From Phycicoccus sp. CSK15P-2 (GTDB taxonomy: Bacteria > Actinomycetota > Actinomycetes > Actinomycetales > Dermatophilaceae), in contig NZ_JAFDVE010000023.1 in assembly GCF_016888005.1 (NCBI RefSeq), forward strand, positions 83,039-147,038: a DNA stretch of 64,000 bases, in the 5' to 3' direction. Position numbers and translations under genes: made by a program. Below the pieces are notes generated by a model. That model did no database searches and was not told the DNA's origin. It was given only the letters and a program-made list of their open reading frames with translations. This document shows positions 1 to 7,721 of the stretch, one piece after another; positions within the stretch are counted from its first letter, which is position 1; every line of letters starts with the position of its first letter.

Positions 1-453
1 CGTGAGCTGCGCGTCCCCGTCGTGGTCGTCGAGCGGCAGGAACACTCGCCCAACCTCGGCGTCGCCCGGCAGAGCCGCATCCCCGTCGTCGTCGGCGACG
101 CGAGCTCCCGGGCCCTCCTCACCCGGGTGGGGGTGCACCGTGCGCGAGCCGTTGCGGCGATGGGGTCGGACGACCTCGACAACGTCGCCGTGGCGATCAA
201 CGCCCTCGCGGTCGCGCCGGAGGTCCGTACCGTGCTGCGTGCGGGAGAGGGGGCCGCCGTCACGGAGACGACGTCCCTCTTCCGGATCGGCCAGGTCAGC
301 GACGTGGGCATGATGACGGCCGCCTGGGTCTGTGCCTCCGTCCTGGGTCGCGCGCCCCGGGTCGTCTGGGCCCAGGCCCAGCAGGTCAGCGTGCTCGACG
401 ATGACGACGGGGATGACCATCGCCCCGTCGCGAGCAGGTGTGCGTGCCTCTGA
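1..453 (+). CDS. TrkA-N/RCK-type NAD-binding protein, C-terminal part
   Basis: The gene enters from the left edge. Frame 1 is open from base 1 to the TGA at 451-453 and gives the last 150 residues. The fragment reads as the second half of a Rossmann fold: a hydrophobic strand ending in an acid (VVVVERQE, residues 7-14), a second strand with the aspartate typical of KTN/TrkA-N domains (VVVGDASS), and AVAAMGSDDLDNVAVAINAL after it. Such domains bind NAD(H) and control potassium uptake systems or channels. No TrkA-C domain follows; the protein ends in an Asp-rich tail. The partner domain or channel must lie upstream, outside the window. Family assignment is fairly safe, the exact role is not. 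Confidence 0.7.
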   Translation, partial: RELRVPVVVVERQEHSPNLGVARQSRIPVVVGDASSRALLTRVGVHRARAVAAMGSDDLDNVAVAINALAVAPEVRTVLRAGEGAAVTETTSLFRIGQVSDVGMMTAAWVCASVLGRAPRVVWAQAQQVSVLDDDDGDDHRPVASRCACL

Positions 454-474
454 CCCCACCGGCCGCCGGTGGGG
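454..474. terminator. Hairpin between convergent genes
   Basis: CCCCACCGGC and GCCGGTGGGG form a perfect 10-bp stem around a single C, starting directly after the TrkA-N stop codon and 40 bases before the alcohol dehydrogenase stop. No T-run follows, which is usual in this GC-rich genome. Confidence 0.55.
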
Positions 475-514
475 CACCGCTACGGGTTGCAGGGCGCCCC
501 TCGTGTGACCCTGC

Positions 515-1570
515 TCAGCGGGCCGGGTCGAGCGTCACGAGGCCCCGCGAGGGCGTCGTCCCCATCGTCGTGAGGAGCCGTCCGGCCTCGACGAGCCCGA
601 CCGGCTCGCCCGGGGCGGCGAGCGCCGCGAGGTCGAGGTGGCCGGCCGCGAGGTCCGCGAACAGGCCGGCGTAGTCGTGTGCGGCCATGCCGTGGCTGCC
701 GAGGACGTCGAGCTCCCACGCGACGACACGCTCCATCGGGATGTCCGCGCGGCTCGCGGCCGGCGGCAGCAGGCCCACCTGGACGTGCCGCCCGCGACGC
801 CTGAGGGCGAGCGCCCCCGCGCGACAGGCGTCGACGGAGCCCACCGCCTCGATGGTCACGTGGACCCCACCGCCGGTCAGCTCGGCCACGGCGGCCGCGA
901 GGTCGTCCGGTGGGACCGACGCGTCCAGGGTGCCCTCGGCGCCGAGCCCCTCGGCCCGCGCGCGGGACCCGGGGTCGGGGTCGGCGGCGAGCACGTGGGC
1001 GCCTCTCGACGCGGCGATGCGCACGGCTGCCAGACCGACACCTCCGCAGCCGAGGACGAGGACACGCTCGCCGGACGTGACCCGGGCCCGGCCGACGACC
1101 GCACGGTGGGCGGTTGCCACCCGGCATCCGAGGCCCGCCGCGGTGACCGGGGGAACGCCGTCCGGCAGGGCGACGAGGTTGGTGCCGGCGGCGTGGACGA
1201 CGACCCGCTCGGCGAAGCATCCGGGGTCGGTGAAGCCGGGCTGGCGCTGGTGTGGGCACACCTGGCCGTCACCGGCGGCGCAGGTCGCGCAGGTGCCACA
1301 GGCGAGCACGAACGGTGCGGTGACCGGGCGCCCGACCCATCCGGGGTCGACCCCTTCACCGACCGACTCGACGATCCCGGCGAGCTCGTGGCCGGGGACG
1401 TGCGGGAAAGTCGAGATGTCGGGGTCGTGCCCCATCCAGCCGTGCCAGTCGCTGCGGCAGAGCCCGGCCGCGACGACGTGCACGACCGCGCCGCCGGGTG
1501 GGGCCGCCGGGTCGGGCAGCTCGGTGACGACCGGCGTCGCGCGGGGCGCGTCGTAGACGAGGGCTCGCAC
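515..1570 (-). CDS. Zinc-dependent alcohol dehydrogenase, MDR family
   Basis: Predicted cytoplasmic medium-chain dehydrogenase of 351 residues oxidising an alcohol with NAD(P). The catalytic zinc site is visible (GLCRSDWHG near residue 34 and GHELAGIVE near 60), as is the structural zinc loop CGTCATCAAGDGQVC, followed by the Rossmann glycines LVLGCGGVGLAA. The GTG at 1570 is chosen because MDR homology begins right there (VRALVYDAP) and a CAGGCT box lies six bases upstream; a much longer open frame continues upstream but has no homology. It is divergent from the rhodanese lipoprotein. The substrate cannot be told; the C-terminus is of the YjgB/Adh type. Confidence 0.85.
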   Translation of the reverse strand: MRALVYDAPRATPVVTELPDPAAPPGGAVVHVVAAGLCRSDWHGWMGHDPDISTFPHVPGHELAGIVESVGEGVDPGWVGRPVTAPFVLACGTCATCAAGDGQVCPHQRQPGFTDPGCFAERVVVHAAGTNLVALPDGVPPVTAAGLGCRVATAHRAVVGRARVTSGERVLVLGCGGVGLAAVRIAASRGAHVLAADPDPGSRARAEGLGAEGTLDASVPPDDLAAAVAELTGGGVHVTIEAVGSVDACRAGALALRRRGRHVQVGLLPPAASRADIPMERVVAWELDVLGSHGMAAHDYAGLFADLAAGHLDLAALAAPGEPVGLVEAGRLLTTMGTTPSRGLVTLDPAR

Positions 1571-1725
1571 CCGCCCAGCCTGCCAGCCGTGCCTCCGGGG
1601 CGCGGCGGACCCGGGCGGCCTGCGCAAGGCGGATCTCCGAGTCGGGGCAGGTGGTCCAGATGGGGTCGGCCGAAGAGCGTCGCGGTGCTCCTGGTCGTCA
1701 GAGTGGTGAACCCGCGGCGCAACAG

Positions 1726-1741
1726 ATACCCTATGGGGTAT
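1726..1741. promoter_or_regulatory. CsoR/CstR-like operator
   Basis: The sequence ATACCC-TATG-GGGTAT is a perfect 6-4-6 inverted repeat, in an AT-richer patch 46 bases before the rhodanese start. Its form matches operators of the CsoR/CstR (DUF156) family of copper and sulfane-sulfur sensors. No such regulator is encoded in the window, so the assignment rests on the motif and on the rhodanese gene downstream. Confidence 0.5.
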
Positions 1742-1786
1742 ACATCTCGGCGACTCGGCCGTCGCCCCGAGCCATCGAGGAGACCG

Positions 1787-2233
1787 ATGTTCCGTCACCG
1801 CGTCGCCGCCGCAGTCCTCGCCGCCGCCCTCACGGCGGGCGTCGCGGGCTGCGGCTCCGGCGACCCCGCGGTCAGTGTCAGCGAGGGCCCGGTCGCCGAG
1901 AGGCCCCCGGCGTCGGGCGCCCAGCTCGGCGTCGCGGAGTTCGCCGCCGCGCTCAAGCGACCCGGCACGACCCTGCTCGACGTCCGCACCCCCGAGGAGT
2001 TCGCGCAGGGCCACCTGCCCGGTGCGGTGAACATCGACCTGCAGTCGCCCACGTTCGGGGCCGAGGTCTCGCAGCTGCCCGCCGACGGCGTCTACGCCGT
2101 GTACTGCCGGTCCGGAAACCGCTCGGCAGTGGCGGTGGCGCAGATGACCGCTGCCGGCTACCCGAACGCGTACGACCTGGCGGGCGGGTTCGTCGACTGG
2201 AGGCAGGCCGGCGGTGAGGTCGCCACCGGCTGA
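1787..2233 (+). CDS. Rhodanese-like lipoprotein
   Basis: A 148-residue exported sulfurtransferase-like protein. The N-terminus is a lipoprotein signal with the lipobox VAGC (Cys22), so the mature protein should be anchored on the outer face of the membrane. A single rhodanese domain covers about residues 48-145, with LLDVRTPEEF and the active-site loop CRSGNR (Cys107). Rhodaneses move sulfane sulfur to acceptors such as cyanide, thiols or proteins; the physiological acceptor is unknown here. GAGGAG lies a few bases before the ATG. The ATACCC/GGGTAT operator upstream suggests induction by reactive sulfur or copper. The start and family are well supported, the substrate is not. Confidence 0.85.
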   Translation: MFRHRVAAAVLAAALTAGVAGCGSGDPAVSVSEGPVAERPPASGAQLGVAEFAAALKRPGTTLLDVRTPEEFAQGHLPGAVNIDLQSPTFGAEVSQLPADGVYAVYCRSGNRSAVAVAQMTAAGYPNAYDLAGGFVDWRQAGGEVATG

Positions 2234-2258
2234 CGGCGACGCCGGGAGGGTCACGGTT

Positions 2259-2273
2259 CGGACACATCGTCCG
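2259..2273. promoter_or_regulatory. Small inverted repeat downstream of rhodanese gene
   Basis: CGGAC-ACATC-GTCCG, a 5-5-5 inverted repeat between the rhodanese stop and the LacI gene. It could be a weak terminator stem or a regulator site; nothing decides between them. Confidence 0.25.
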
Positions 2274-2314
2274 CCGCGCCGTAGGCCTCGGCGCGGATCG
2301 GACATACTGGTGAC

Positions 2315-3340
2315 GTGAGGGATGGGAGCGCTCCCACGTCACGGCCCACGCTCGACCAGGTCGCGCGTGCGGCCGGGGTCGGTCGCGGCACCGCCTCCCG
2401 GGTCCTCAACGACTCGCCCCACGTGAGCAGCCAGGCGCGGGCACGCGTCCTGCGCGCCGTCGCCGACCTCGGGTACGTGCCCAACCAGGCGGCCCGCTCG
2501 CTCGTCACACGCCGGACGGACACCGTCGCGCTCGTGGTCTCCGAGCCCGAGGAGCGTGTGTTCGGGGAGCCGTACTTCGCGGCGATCGTCCGCGGGATCG
2601 GGCAGCGTCTCGGCGAGGCCGGCCTGCAGATGCTCCTCGCGATGCCCTCGGGGGACTCGGAGCGCACCCGGGCGGCGGCCTACCTCGCGGACCGGCACGT
2701 CGACGGCGTGCTCCTCCTGTCCCTGCACGCGGAGGACCCTCTGCCCGCGCTCCTCGAGGAGCGCGACGTGCCGACGGTGACGGGCGGTCGGCCGTCTGCC
2801 GTCCGGCCACGCTGCGTGGTCGACGTCGACAACCTCGCGGGCGGCCGGACCGCGGTCCAGCACCTCGTCGGCACGGGACGGCGACGGCTCGCCGTCCTCG
2901 CCGGCCCCCAGGACATGTCCTCCGGTCGCGACCGGCTCGTCGGGGCGCTGGACGCCGCGGACGACGCCGGCATCCCGCCGGACGGGGTCTCCGTCGCGTA
3001 CGGCGACTACTCCGAGGAGAGCGGCCGCCGGGCCATGACCGAGCTGCTCGGGGCCGGGCCGGCGCCCGGTGCGGTCTTCGCGGCCTCCGACCTCATGGCG
3101 GTCGGCGCGCTGCGGGCGCTGCGCTCGGCCGGTCTCTCCGTGCCGGACGACGTCTCCCTCGTCGGGTACGACGACGCTCCGGTCGCCCGGCTCACCGACC
3201 CCGAGCTCACGACCGTGCACCAGCCGGTGACCCGGATGGGGCAGGTGATGGTCGACCTCCTCGTCGACCGCCTGTCGGGGGTCGAGGTCCCGCGCGAGAC
3301 GGTGCTCCAGACCCGGCTCGTCGTCCGCGGCAGCGCCTAG
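2315..3340 (+). CDS. LacI-family transcriptional regulator
   Basis: A 341-residue repressor. The N-terminal helix-turn-helix and hinge helix are clear (PTLDQVARAAGVGRGTASRV, then GYVPNQAARSLVTRRTDTVAL, about residues 11-70), followed by a periplasmic-binding-protein-like sugar domain ending in TVHQPVTRMGQVMVDLL. The GTG at 2315 is chosen because a CATACT box ends six bases upstream, as in a leaderless transcript; no Shine-Dalgarno is seen. An exact TGGGAGCGCTCCCA palindrome lies in codons 3-8, so the gene is probably autoregulated. That motif is the known operator of CelR (Thermobifida) and CebR (Streptomyces), which respond to cellobiose or cello-oligosaccharides. No sugar genes are adjacent, so the regulon must lie elsewhere. 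The stop overlaps the convergent cupin stop. Confidence 0.92.
   Translation: MRDGSAPTSRPTLDQVARAAGVGRGTASRVLNDSPHVSSQARARVLRAVADLGYVPNQAARSLVTRRTDTVALVVSEPEERVFGEPYFAAIVRGIGQRLGEAGLQMLLAMPSGDSERTRAAAYLADRHVDGVLLLSLHAEDPLPALLEERDVPTVTGGRPSAVRPRCVVDVDNLAGGRTAVQHLVGTGRRRLAVLAGPQDMSSGRDRLVGALDAADDAGIPPDGVSVAYGDYSEESGRRAMTELLGAGPAPGAVFAASDLMAVGALRALRSAGLSVPDDVSLVGYDDAPVARLTDPELTTVHQPVTRMGQVMVDLLVDRLSGVEVPRETVLQTRLVVRGSA
2323..2336. promoter_or_regulatory. CelR/CebR-type operator
   Basis: TGGGAGCGCTCCCA is a perfect 14-bp palindrome identical to the published CelR/CebR box. It sits 8 bases inside the LacI-family coding region, where a bound repressor would block a leaderless transcript starting at 2315. 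Confidence 0.75.
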
Positions 3341-4560
3341 CCCACCGGCACGAGGAGCCCTGCGAGGGCGAGGCGTCGGCGGAGGTCGGAGGGCAGCTGC
3401 TCGGGGTCGGTGCCCGCGAGGAGGCGCTTCACGGCGCCACGCTCCTCCGGGGTGACCGCGAGCCGGCCGACGCGGGTGACGAGCACGTCCCCCTCCCACC
3501 GTGCGGCCAGGTGCTCGCGCAGCCGCCACCGCGGGCCGACCTCGGCCGACGCCGCGGCGTGCTGGGCGAGCACGTCCAGTGGCTCGGGCCGTTGTGCCGC
3601 CCGGGCGCGCCGGGCCAGGGCGGCGGCGAGGTCGTCGTCGCCCACGGCGTCGAGGGCGGCGTCCACCGCGGCCCGCACGCGGTCTCGCAGGCCGCCGGCG
3701 GTCGCCGGGTCGAGGGCGTCCGTGCCGAGCGGAAGCGCCTCGCGCACCGCCGGGTCGGTGTCCAGGACCCGGCCGACCGCGGCCAGCAGGTCCTCGGCGA
3801 CGTGCCGCACGGTCCACACGTGGACGCCGAAGGTCAGATGGGTGCTCGTGCCACCCAGTGCCGTCGCCGAGTGCAGCCAGCCCCGGGGGAGGTAGAGGCA
3901 GTCCCCGGGGCGCAGGACGGTGTCGACGACCGGCCGGGCCCGCGCCGCCGCGGCGACGTCCGCGCGCCGGTCGGTCCACGGTTGGTTGCGCAGGGGGAGG
4001 TCGAGGACGGGCGGGCGCACCCGCCAGTGCTTCTCGCCCTCGACCTGGACGACGAAGACGTCGTGGACGTCGTAGTGGTCGTCGAACCCCCGGTTCTGCG
4101 GTGGGGTGACGTACGCGTTGACCTGGACCGGGTGACCGAGGTCGGCGGCGAGGTCGCGAGCCGTGGCCGCGACCGGCGCCCACGTCCGGTGCAGGCCCTG
4201 GAGGACGATCGTCGCGCCCTCGGCGAAGAGCCGGAGCACCTTGTCCTCGCTCACCTGGTCCCCGACCGCCGCCCCCACGCCGCCGCCGAGGGTGAGCTCA
4301 CGGGGGTCGAGCGTCGCGCCGTCCCGCGCCATCCGGAGGAAGGGGGTGCGCAGGCCGCGCCGGGACAGCAGCTCGTCGACCGCGGCGGCGCCGAAGCCGT
4401 GGGTCGGTGCGGGCAGGTCGTCGGCGCGGCTGAGCAGCGGCGCCCGGCCCCAGTGCTCGGTGGCGAACCGGCTCCGGTCGAGCGCGGTGAGGGTGCCGAG
4501 CCCCCGGCCGGGACCGCGGGGGTCCACTGCCGGGGGCTCGGGTGTCACGGGGTCGCTCAC
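3337..4560 (-). CDS. JmjC-like cupin oxygenase, RoxA/YcfD type
   Basis: A 407-residue Fe(II)/2-oxoglutarate oxygenase of the cupin-4/JmjC class. The metal triad is visible: H162 and D164 in FDDHYDVHDVF and H230 in LYLPRGWLHSATA. The segment VEGEKHWRVRPP after the HXD motif and a long winged-helix-like C-terminus (residues 250-407) fit the ribosomal-oxygenase family, which hydroxylates protein side chains (arginine or histidine of ribosomal proteins in known members). It starts at GTG 4560, overlapping the stop of the small repeat peptide as GTGA, so the two are translationally coupled. That makes the peptide a possible substrate or partner, although a ribosomal target is the default expectation. 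Its TAG overlaps the LacI TAG in the four bases CTAG. Confidence 0.85.
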   Translation of the reverse strand: MSDPVTPEPPAVDPRGPGRGLGTLTALDRSRFATEHWGRAPLLSRADDLPAPTHGFGAAAVDELLSRRGLRTPFLRMARDGATLDPRELTLGGGVGAAVGDQVSEDKVLRLFAEGATIVLQGLHRTWAPVAATARDLAADLGHPVQVNAYVTPPQNRGFDDHYDVHDVFVVQVEGEKHWRVRPPVLDLPLRNQPWTDRRADVAAAARARPVVDTVLRPGDCLYLPRGWLHSATALGGTSTHLTFGVHVWTVRHVAEDLLAAVGRVLDTDPAVREALPLGTDALDPATAGGLRDRVRAAVDAALDAVGDDDLAAALARRARAAQRPEPLDVLAQHAAASAEVGPRWRLREHLAARWEGDVLVTRVGRLAVTPEERGAVKRLLAGTDPEQLPSDLRRRLALAGLLVPVG

Positions 4561-4820
4561 TGCGAGGCGTCCGCCCCGCCGTCCGCGCCGCCGTCGCTCT
4601 CACCGGGGACACCCGGCTCGCCGGCGCCGCTGTCGGCCGGCCCCTCGGCGCCGCCGTCGGCGCCACCGTCGTGCTGGCCGGGCACGGTCTCCTCGCCGGC
4701 GCCGCTGTCGGCCGGGCCCTCGGTGCCGGCGCCGCCGTCCGCGCCGCCGTCGCTCTCACCGGGCATGCCGGGCTCGCCGGCGCCGCTGTCGGCCGGTCCC
4801 TCGCTGGGGAACTCACTCAT
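4557..4820 (-). CDS. Small acidic peptide with three near-identical repeats
   Basis: An 87-residue protein with no recognisable family. After a seven-residue N-terminus (MSEFPS, then E) it consists of three units, each beginning EGPADSGAGE, with periods of 27 and 25 residues, and each ending in SDGGADGGA or HDGGADGGA. It is rich in Gly, Ala, Asp, Glu and Ser; it lacks Cys, Lys and Arg and has no signal peptide or membrane segment. GGTGG lies eight bases before the ATG. Its TGA overlaps the GTG of the JmjC cupin by the GTGA pattern, so the two are made together. The layout (short repetitive acidic peptide plus one oxygenase) resembles a precursor with several core copies and its tailoring enzyme, but this is inference. 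It may instead be a disordered partner protein. Confidence 0.7.
   Translation of the reverse strand: MSEFPSEGPADSGAGEPGMPGESDGGADGGAGTEGPADSGAGEETVPGQHDGGADGGAEGPADSGAGEPGVPGESDGGADGGADASQ
4617..4796. repeat. Three exact 24-bp direct repeats in the peptide gene
   Basis: Identical 24-base copies lie at 4617-4640, 4692-4715 and 4773-4796, spaced 75 and 81 bases. They encode the GPADSGAG core of each peptide repeat. Flanks are also similar but with codon changes, so the peptide sequence is held more tightly than the DNA outside the core. Confidence 0.85.
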
Positions 4821-4925
4821 CCGAACCACCTTCCGTCGGGTGGCGCCTTGCCGCGCCACCTCGCCATTCCAGCAGGTCATCACGGGTGGTGGGGGTTTGC
4901 GGACCCAGCCTGGGAGGATGACGTC

Positions 4926-6797
4926 ATGGCACTCGACGTCGAGCTGCAGGAGATCCGCGACTTCCTCGCCGGACACGAGCCCTTCGCCGGGCTGCCCGCC
5001 CCGGTCCTGGACACCCTGCCCGGTGCCCTCGCGGTCGAGTACTTCCGCCGTGGCACCGAGATCATCGCGCGCGGCCAGGACAACCACCACCTCTACGTGC
5101 TGCGCTCCGGCGCGGCCGACGTCCGCGACGCCCAGGACACCCTCGTCGACCGCGGCGAGGCCGGGACGTCCTTCGGGTCCATCACGCTGACCCAGGGCAA
5201 CCCGTCGACGTTCTCGGTCACCGCGATCGAGGACTCCCTGGCCCTGCTCGTGCCCGAGGACGTCTTCCACGGCCTGTGTCGCGACCATCCCGACGTCGAC
5301 GCCTTCTACGACGAGCAGCGGCGCAGCCGGATGCGCGGTGCGGTCGCCGAGCTGCAGACCTCCTCCTCCGGCTCGGCCATCCTCAAGACACGGGTGCGCG
5401 ACATCGTCGGGCGCGACCTCGTCCACGTTCCCGGCACGTCGACCGTGCGCGAGGCCGCGACCCGGATGGCGGACGAGGGAGTGTCGTCGCTGCTCGTCAT
5501 GGACGACGGCCGGCTCGTCGGCGTCGTCACCGACCGCGACCTGCGCACCCGCGTCCTCGCCGCCGGCGTCTCCCCGGACGTCCCGGTCGCCGAGGTCATG
5601 ACGAGCGACCCCGTCACCGGCTCGGTCGACGCCCTCGCCTTCGAGGCGCTGCTGCAGATGACCGCGCGGCACATCCACCACCTGCCCCTCGTCGACCGCG
5701 ACGGCCGGCCGGTCGGCATCGTCACGACGACGGACCTGCTGCGGCTCGAGGAGGCCAACCCGGTCTATCTCGCGGGGGACATCGCCAAGCAGCCGGACGT
5801 CGCGGGCGTCGCCGCGGTCTCCGCGCGGCTGCCGGGGGTCGTCCGGGCGCTCGTCGACCAGGACGCGTCGGCGGACGACATCGGCCGGGTCGTCACGGCG
5901 GTGGGGGACGCGGTCGAGCGGCGGGTCATCGCGCTCGCCGAGGCCGAGCTCGGGCCGGCGCCCGCGCCGTACTGCTGGGTGGCCCTGGGGTCGCGGGCGC
6001 GGCTCGAGCAGGCACTGGCCGCCGACCAGGACACCGCACTGCTGCTCTCCGACGACGTCGACGAGGCCGATCTCCCGTGGTTCGAGCGGTTCGCCGAACG
6101 CGTCGTCGCCGGGCTCGAGCGGTGCGGCTACCCGCGCTGCACGGGCGACGTCATGGCGACGAACCCACGGTGGCGCAAGCCGGTCCGCGAGTGGGAGGCC
6201 GAGTTCACGTCCTGGCTCAGCACGCCCAGCCCGAAGGCCGTGCTGCACTCGTCGATCTTCTTCGACATGCGTCCCGTCCACGGCGACGTCGGCCTGCACA
6301 CCCGCCTCCAGCAGCATGTGCTGCGCACGACCCCGGGGGCCAAGACCTTCCTCGCCCATCTCGCGAAGCAGGCGGGCGCGCACGAGCCGCCGCTCGGGTT
6401 CTTCCGCGGCTTCGTGCTCGAGAAGGCCGGCGAGCACAAGGACACCCTCGACATCAAGAAGGGCGGGATCCTCGGCATCGTCGAGCTCGCGCGGGTGCAC
6501 GCCCTGGCCGTCGGCTCGCCGGCGGTCAACACGCGGGCGAGGCTCGAGGCCGCCCGCGCGGCGGGTGCGCTGAGCGCCGAGCTCGCCGACGACCTGCGCG
6601 ACGCGTTCGAGTTCATCGGCTACGTGCGGCTGCGCCACCAGTCGGCCCAGGTGCGGGCCGGCGAGCCCACCGACAACTTCGTCGCACCCGACACGCTCTC
6701 GAGCTTCGAGAAGAGGCATCTGCGCCAGGCGTTCTCGATCATCCGGTTCGCGCAGCAGGCACTGGGCCGCCGCTACCTGACCTCGCTCGTCTCGTGA
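4926..6797 (+). CDS. Cyclic-nucleotide-binding/CBS/DUF294 nucleotidyltransferase-like protein
   Basis: A 623-residue multidomain signalling protein. In order it has a cyclic-nucleotide-binding domain (about 16-130), two CBS motifs (about 150-270, with VMDDGRLVGVVTDRDLR and PVGIVTTTDLLR), a DUF294 putative nucleotidyltransferase (about 300-440, with GSRARLEQALAADQDTALLL) and a DUF294 C-terminal helical domain to the end. CBS pairs usually sense adenine nucleotides, so the protein probably couples nucleotide levels to an unknown nucleotidyl transfer. The ATG at 4926 follows GGAGG by eight bases. Its TGA overlaps the GTG of the exonuclease gene, and this pairing is familiar from other bacteria, where a solute symporter is often nearby; none is here. 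Confidence 0.88.
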   Translation: MALDVELQEIRDFLAGHEPFAGLPAPVLDTLPGALAVEYFRRGTEIIARGQDNHHLYVLRSGAADVRDAQDTLVDRGEAGTSFGSITLTQGNPSTFSVTAIEDSLALLVPEDVFHGLCRDHPDVDAFYDEQRRSRMRGAVAELQTSSSGSAILKTRVRDIVGRDLVHVPGTSTVREAATRMADEGVSSLLVMDDGRLVGVVTDRDLRTRVLAAGVSPDVPVAEVMTSDPVTGSVDALAFEALLQMTARHIHHLPLVDRDGRPVGIVTTTDLLRLEEANPVYLAGDIAKQPDVAGVAAVSARLPGVVRALVDQDASADDIGRVVTAVGDAVERRVIALAEAELGPAPAPYCWVALGSRARLEQALAADQDTALLLSDDVDEADLPWFERFAERVVAGLERCGYPRCTGDVMATNPRWRKPVREWEAEFTSWLSTPSPKAVLHSSIFFDMRPVHGDVGLHTRLQQHVLRTTPGAKTFLAHLAKQAGAHEPPLGFFRGFVLEKAGEHKDTLDIKKGGILGIVELARVHALAVGSPAVNTRARLEAARAAGALSAELADDLRDAFEFIGYVRLRHQSAQVRAGEPTDNFVAPDTLSSFEKRHLRQAFSIIRFAQQALGRRYLTSLVS

Positions 6798-7471
6798 CCC
6801 TGCTGCGCTGGGGGCTTGCCGAGCGGCGGGCACGGGCGGCGCGTCGGGCGGCGCCCGGGCCGCTCGCCGACGTCCTGGCGGTCGACCCGCCGGCCCCCAC
6901 GACACCGCTCACCGAGCTGCCGCTGCTCGCCCTGGACCTCGAGACGACCGGGCTCGACCCCGAGGAGCACCGCGTGCTGTCCGCCGGGTGGGTCCCCGTG
7001 GACGGGCGGCGGGTCGTCCTCGGTGGCGCGCGGCGGTTCGTCGTGAGCGACGCGGGGGATGTCGGACGCAGTGCGACGATCCACGGGATCACCGACGACG
7101 CCCTGGCGTCGGGCGTCCCCTTGGCGGACGTCCTCGCCGAGCTCCTGGAGGCGCTCCGCGGCCGGGCCCTCCTCGCGCACTTCGCGCGGGTCGAGACGGG
7201 CTTCGTCGACGCCGCGTGCACGCGGCTGTGGGGCGCCGGGCTCCCGGTGCCGGTCGTCGACACCCTCGAGCTCGAGCGCCGGGCGGTCGTCGGGCCGTGG
7301 GGTCGCGAGGTGGGGCCCGGCGCCCTGCGGCTGTGGGGTGCGCGGGAGCGCTACGGGCTGCCCGTCTACTCGGCGCACGAGGCGCTCACCGACGCGCTCG
7401 CATGTGCCGAGCTGTACCTCGCCCAGACCGCCGGCAGGCAGGGCGCGACCCTTCGTGACGTGCAGACCTGA
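6794..7471 (+). CDS. DEDDh 3'-5' exonuclease, DnaQ-like
   Basis: A 225-residue protein with a DnaQ-type exonuclease fold: ALDLETTGLDP carries the D-x-E of motif I, HFARVETGFV fits motif II, and HEALTDALACAEL gives the His and Asp of motif III. Such enzymes trim DNA or RNA 3' ends or cleave small nucleotides. The GTG at 6794 overlaps the DUF294 stop (GTGA), so expression is coupled. It probably acts with that protein rather than as the polymerase III proofreader, since it lacks a polymerase-binding tail. Confidence 0.85.
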   Translation: MTLLRWGLAERRARAARRAAPGPLADVLAVDPPAPTTPLTELPLLALDLETTGLDPEEHRVLSAGWVPVDGRRVVLGGARRFVVSDAGDVGRSATIHGITDDALASGVPLADVLAELLEALRGRALLAHFARVETGFVDAACTRLWGAGLPVPVVDTLELERRAVVGPWGREVGPGALRLWGARERYGLPVYSAHEALTDALACAELYLAQTAGRQGATLRDVQT

Positions 7472-7492
7472 CCGCCGGCCGGTGCGTCCGGC

Positions 7493-7660
7493 TCAGATGA
7501 CGCGCGGCGAGGAGGCCTGGGTCAGGTAGGTGATCTCGTGGGAGACCCGGATGAGGTCACGGTCGGTGCGGCCGTCCCAGCCCCGGCCCGCGGTACGGGA
7601 GGTGCGCAGGGAGGTGGCGAGGGAGCGAGCGGTGCGAGAGAAGGTGTTCACGGGGCTCAT
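7493..7660 (-). CDS. Small basic hypothetical protein
   Basis: A 55-residue open frame starting MSPVNTFSRTARS and ending in LTQASSPRVI, divergent from the LysR gene. It is Arg/Ser/Thr-rich with no membrane segment and no family I recognise. No good Shine-Dalgarno is seen. Position opposite a LysR regulator and an acceptable length support it, but it could be a chance frame. Confidence 0.4.
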   Translation of the reverse strand: MSPVNTFSRTARSLATSLRTSRTAGRGWDGRTDRDLIRVSHEITYLTQASSPRVI

Positions 7661-7710
7661 CGTCGCGTGACCGACTGTCAAGCACAACGCGGGATCACTT
7701 CGGGAACATG

Positions 7711-7721
7711 AAGCATCGCTT
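7711..7721. promoter_or_regulatory. Candidate LysR operator
   Basis: AAGC-ATC-GCTT, a short perfect inverted repeat in an AT-richer patch 12 bases before the LysR start and between the divergent genes, where LysR proteins usually bind. Confidence 0.35.

Noticed and set aside
1571..2305. Extension of the alcohol dehydrogenase upstream of 1570 in the same open frame
   Set aside because: The additional 245 residues run through the rhodanese gene on the opposite strand and show no MDR homology; the MDR fold starts at 1570.
4561..4816. Plus-strand Pro/Ser/Ala-rich frame through the repeat peptide gene
   Set aside because: It has no start of its own ahead of the repeats and is the complement of a frame with an ATG, a ribosome site and a coupled stop. 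The minus-strand peptide is preferred.
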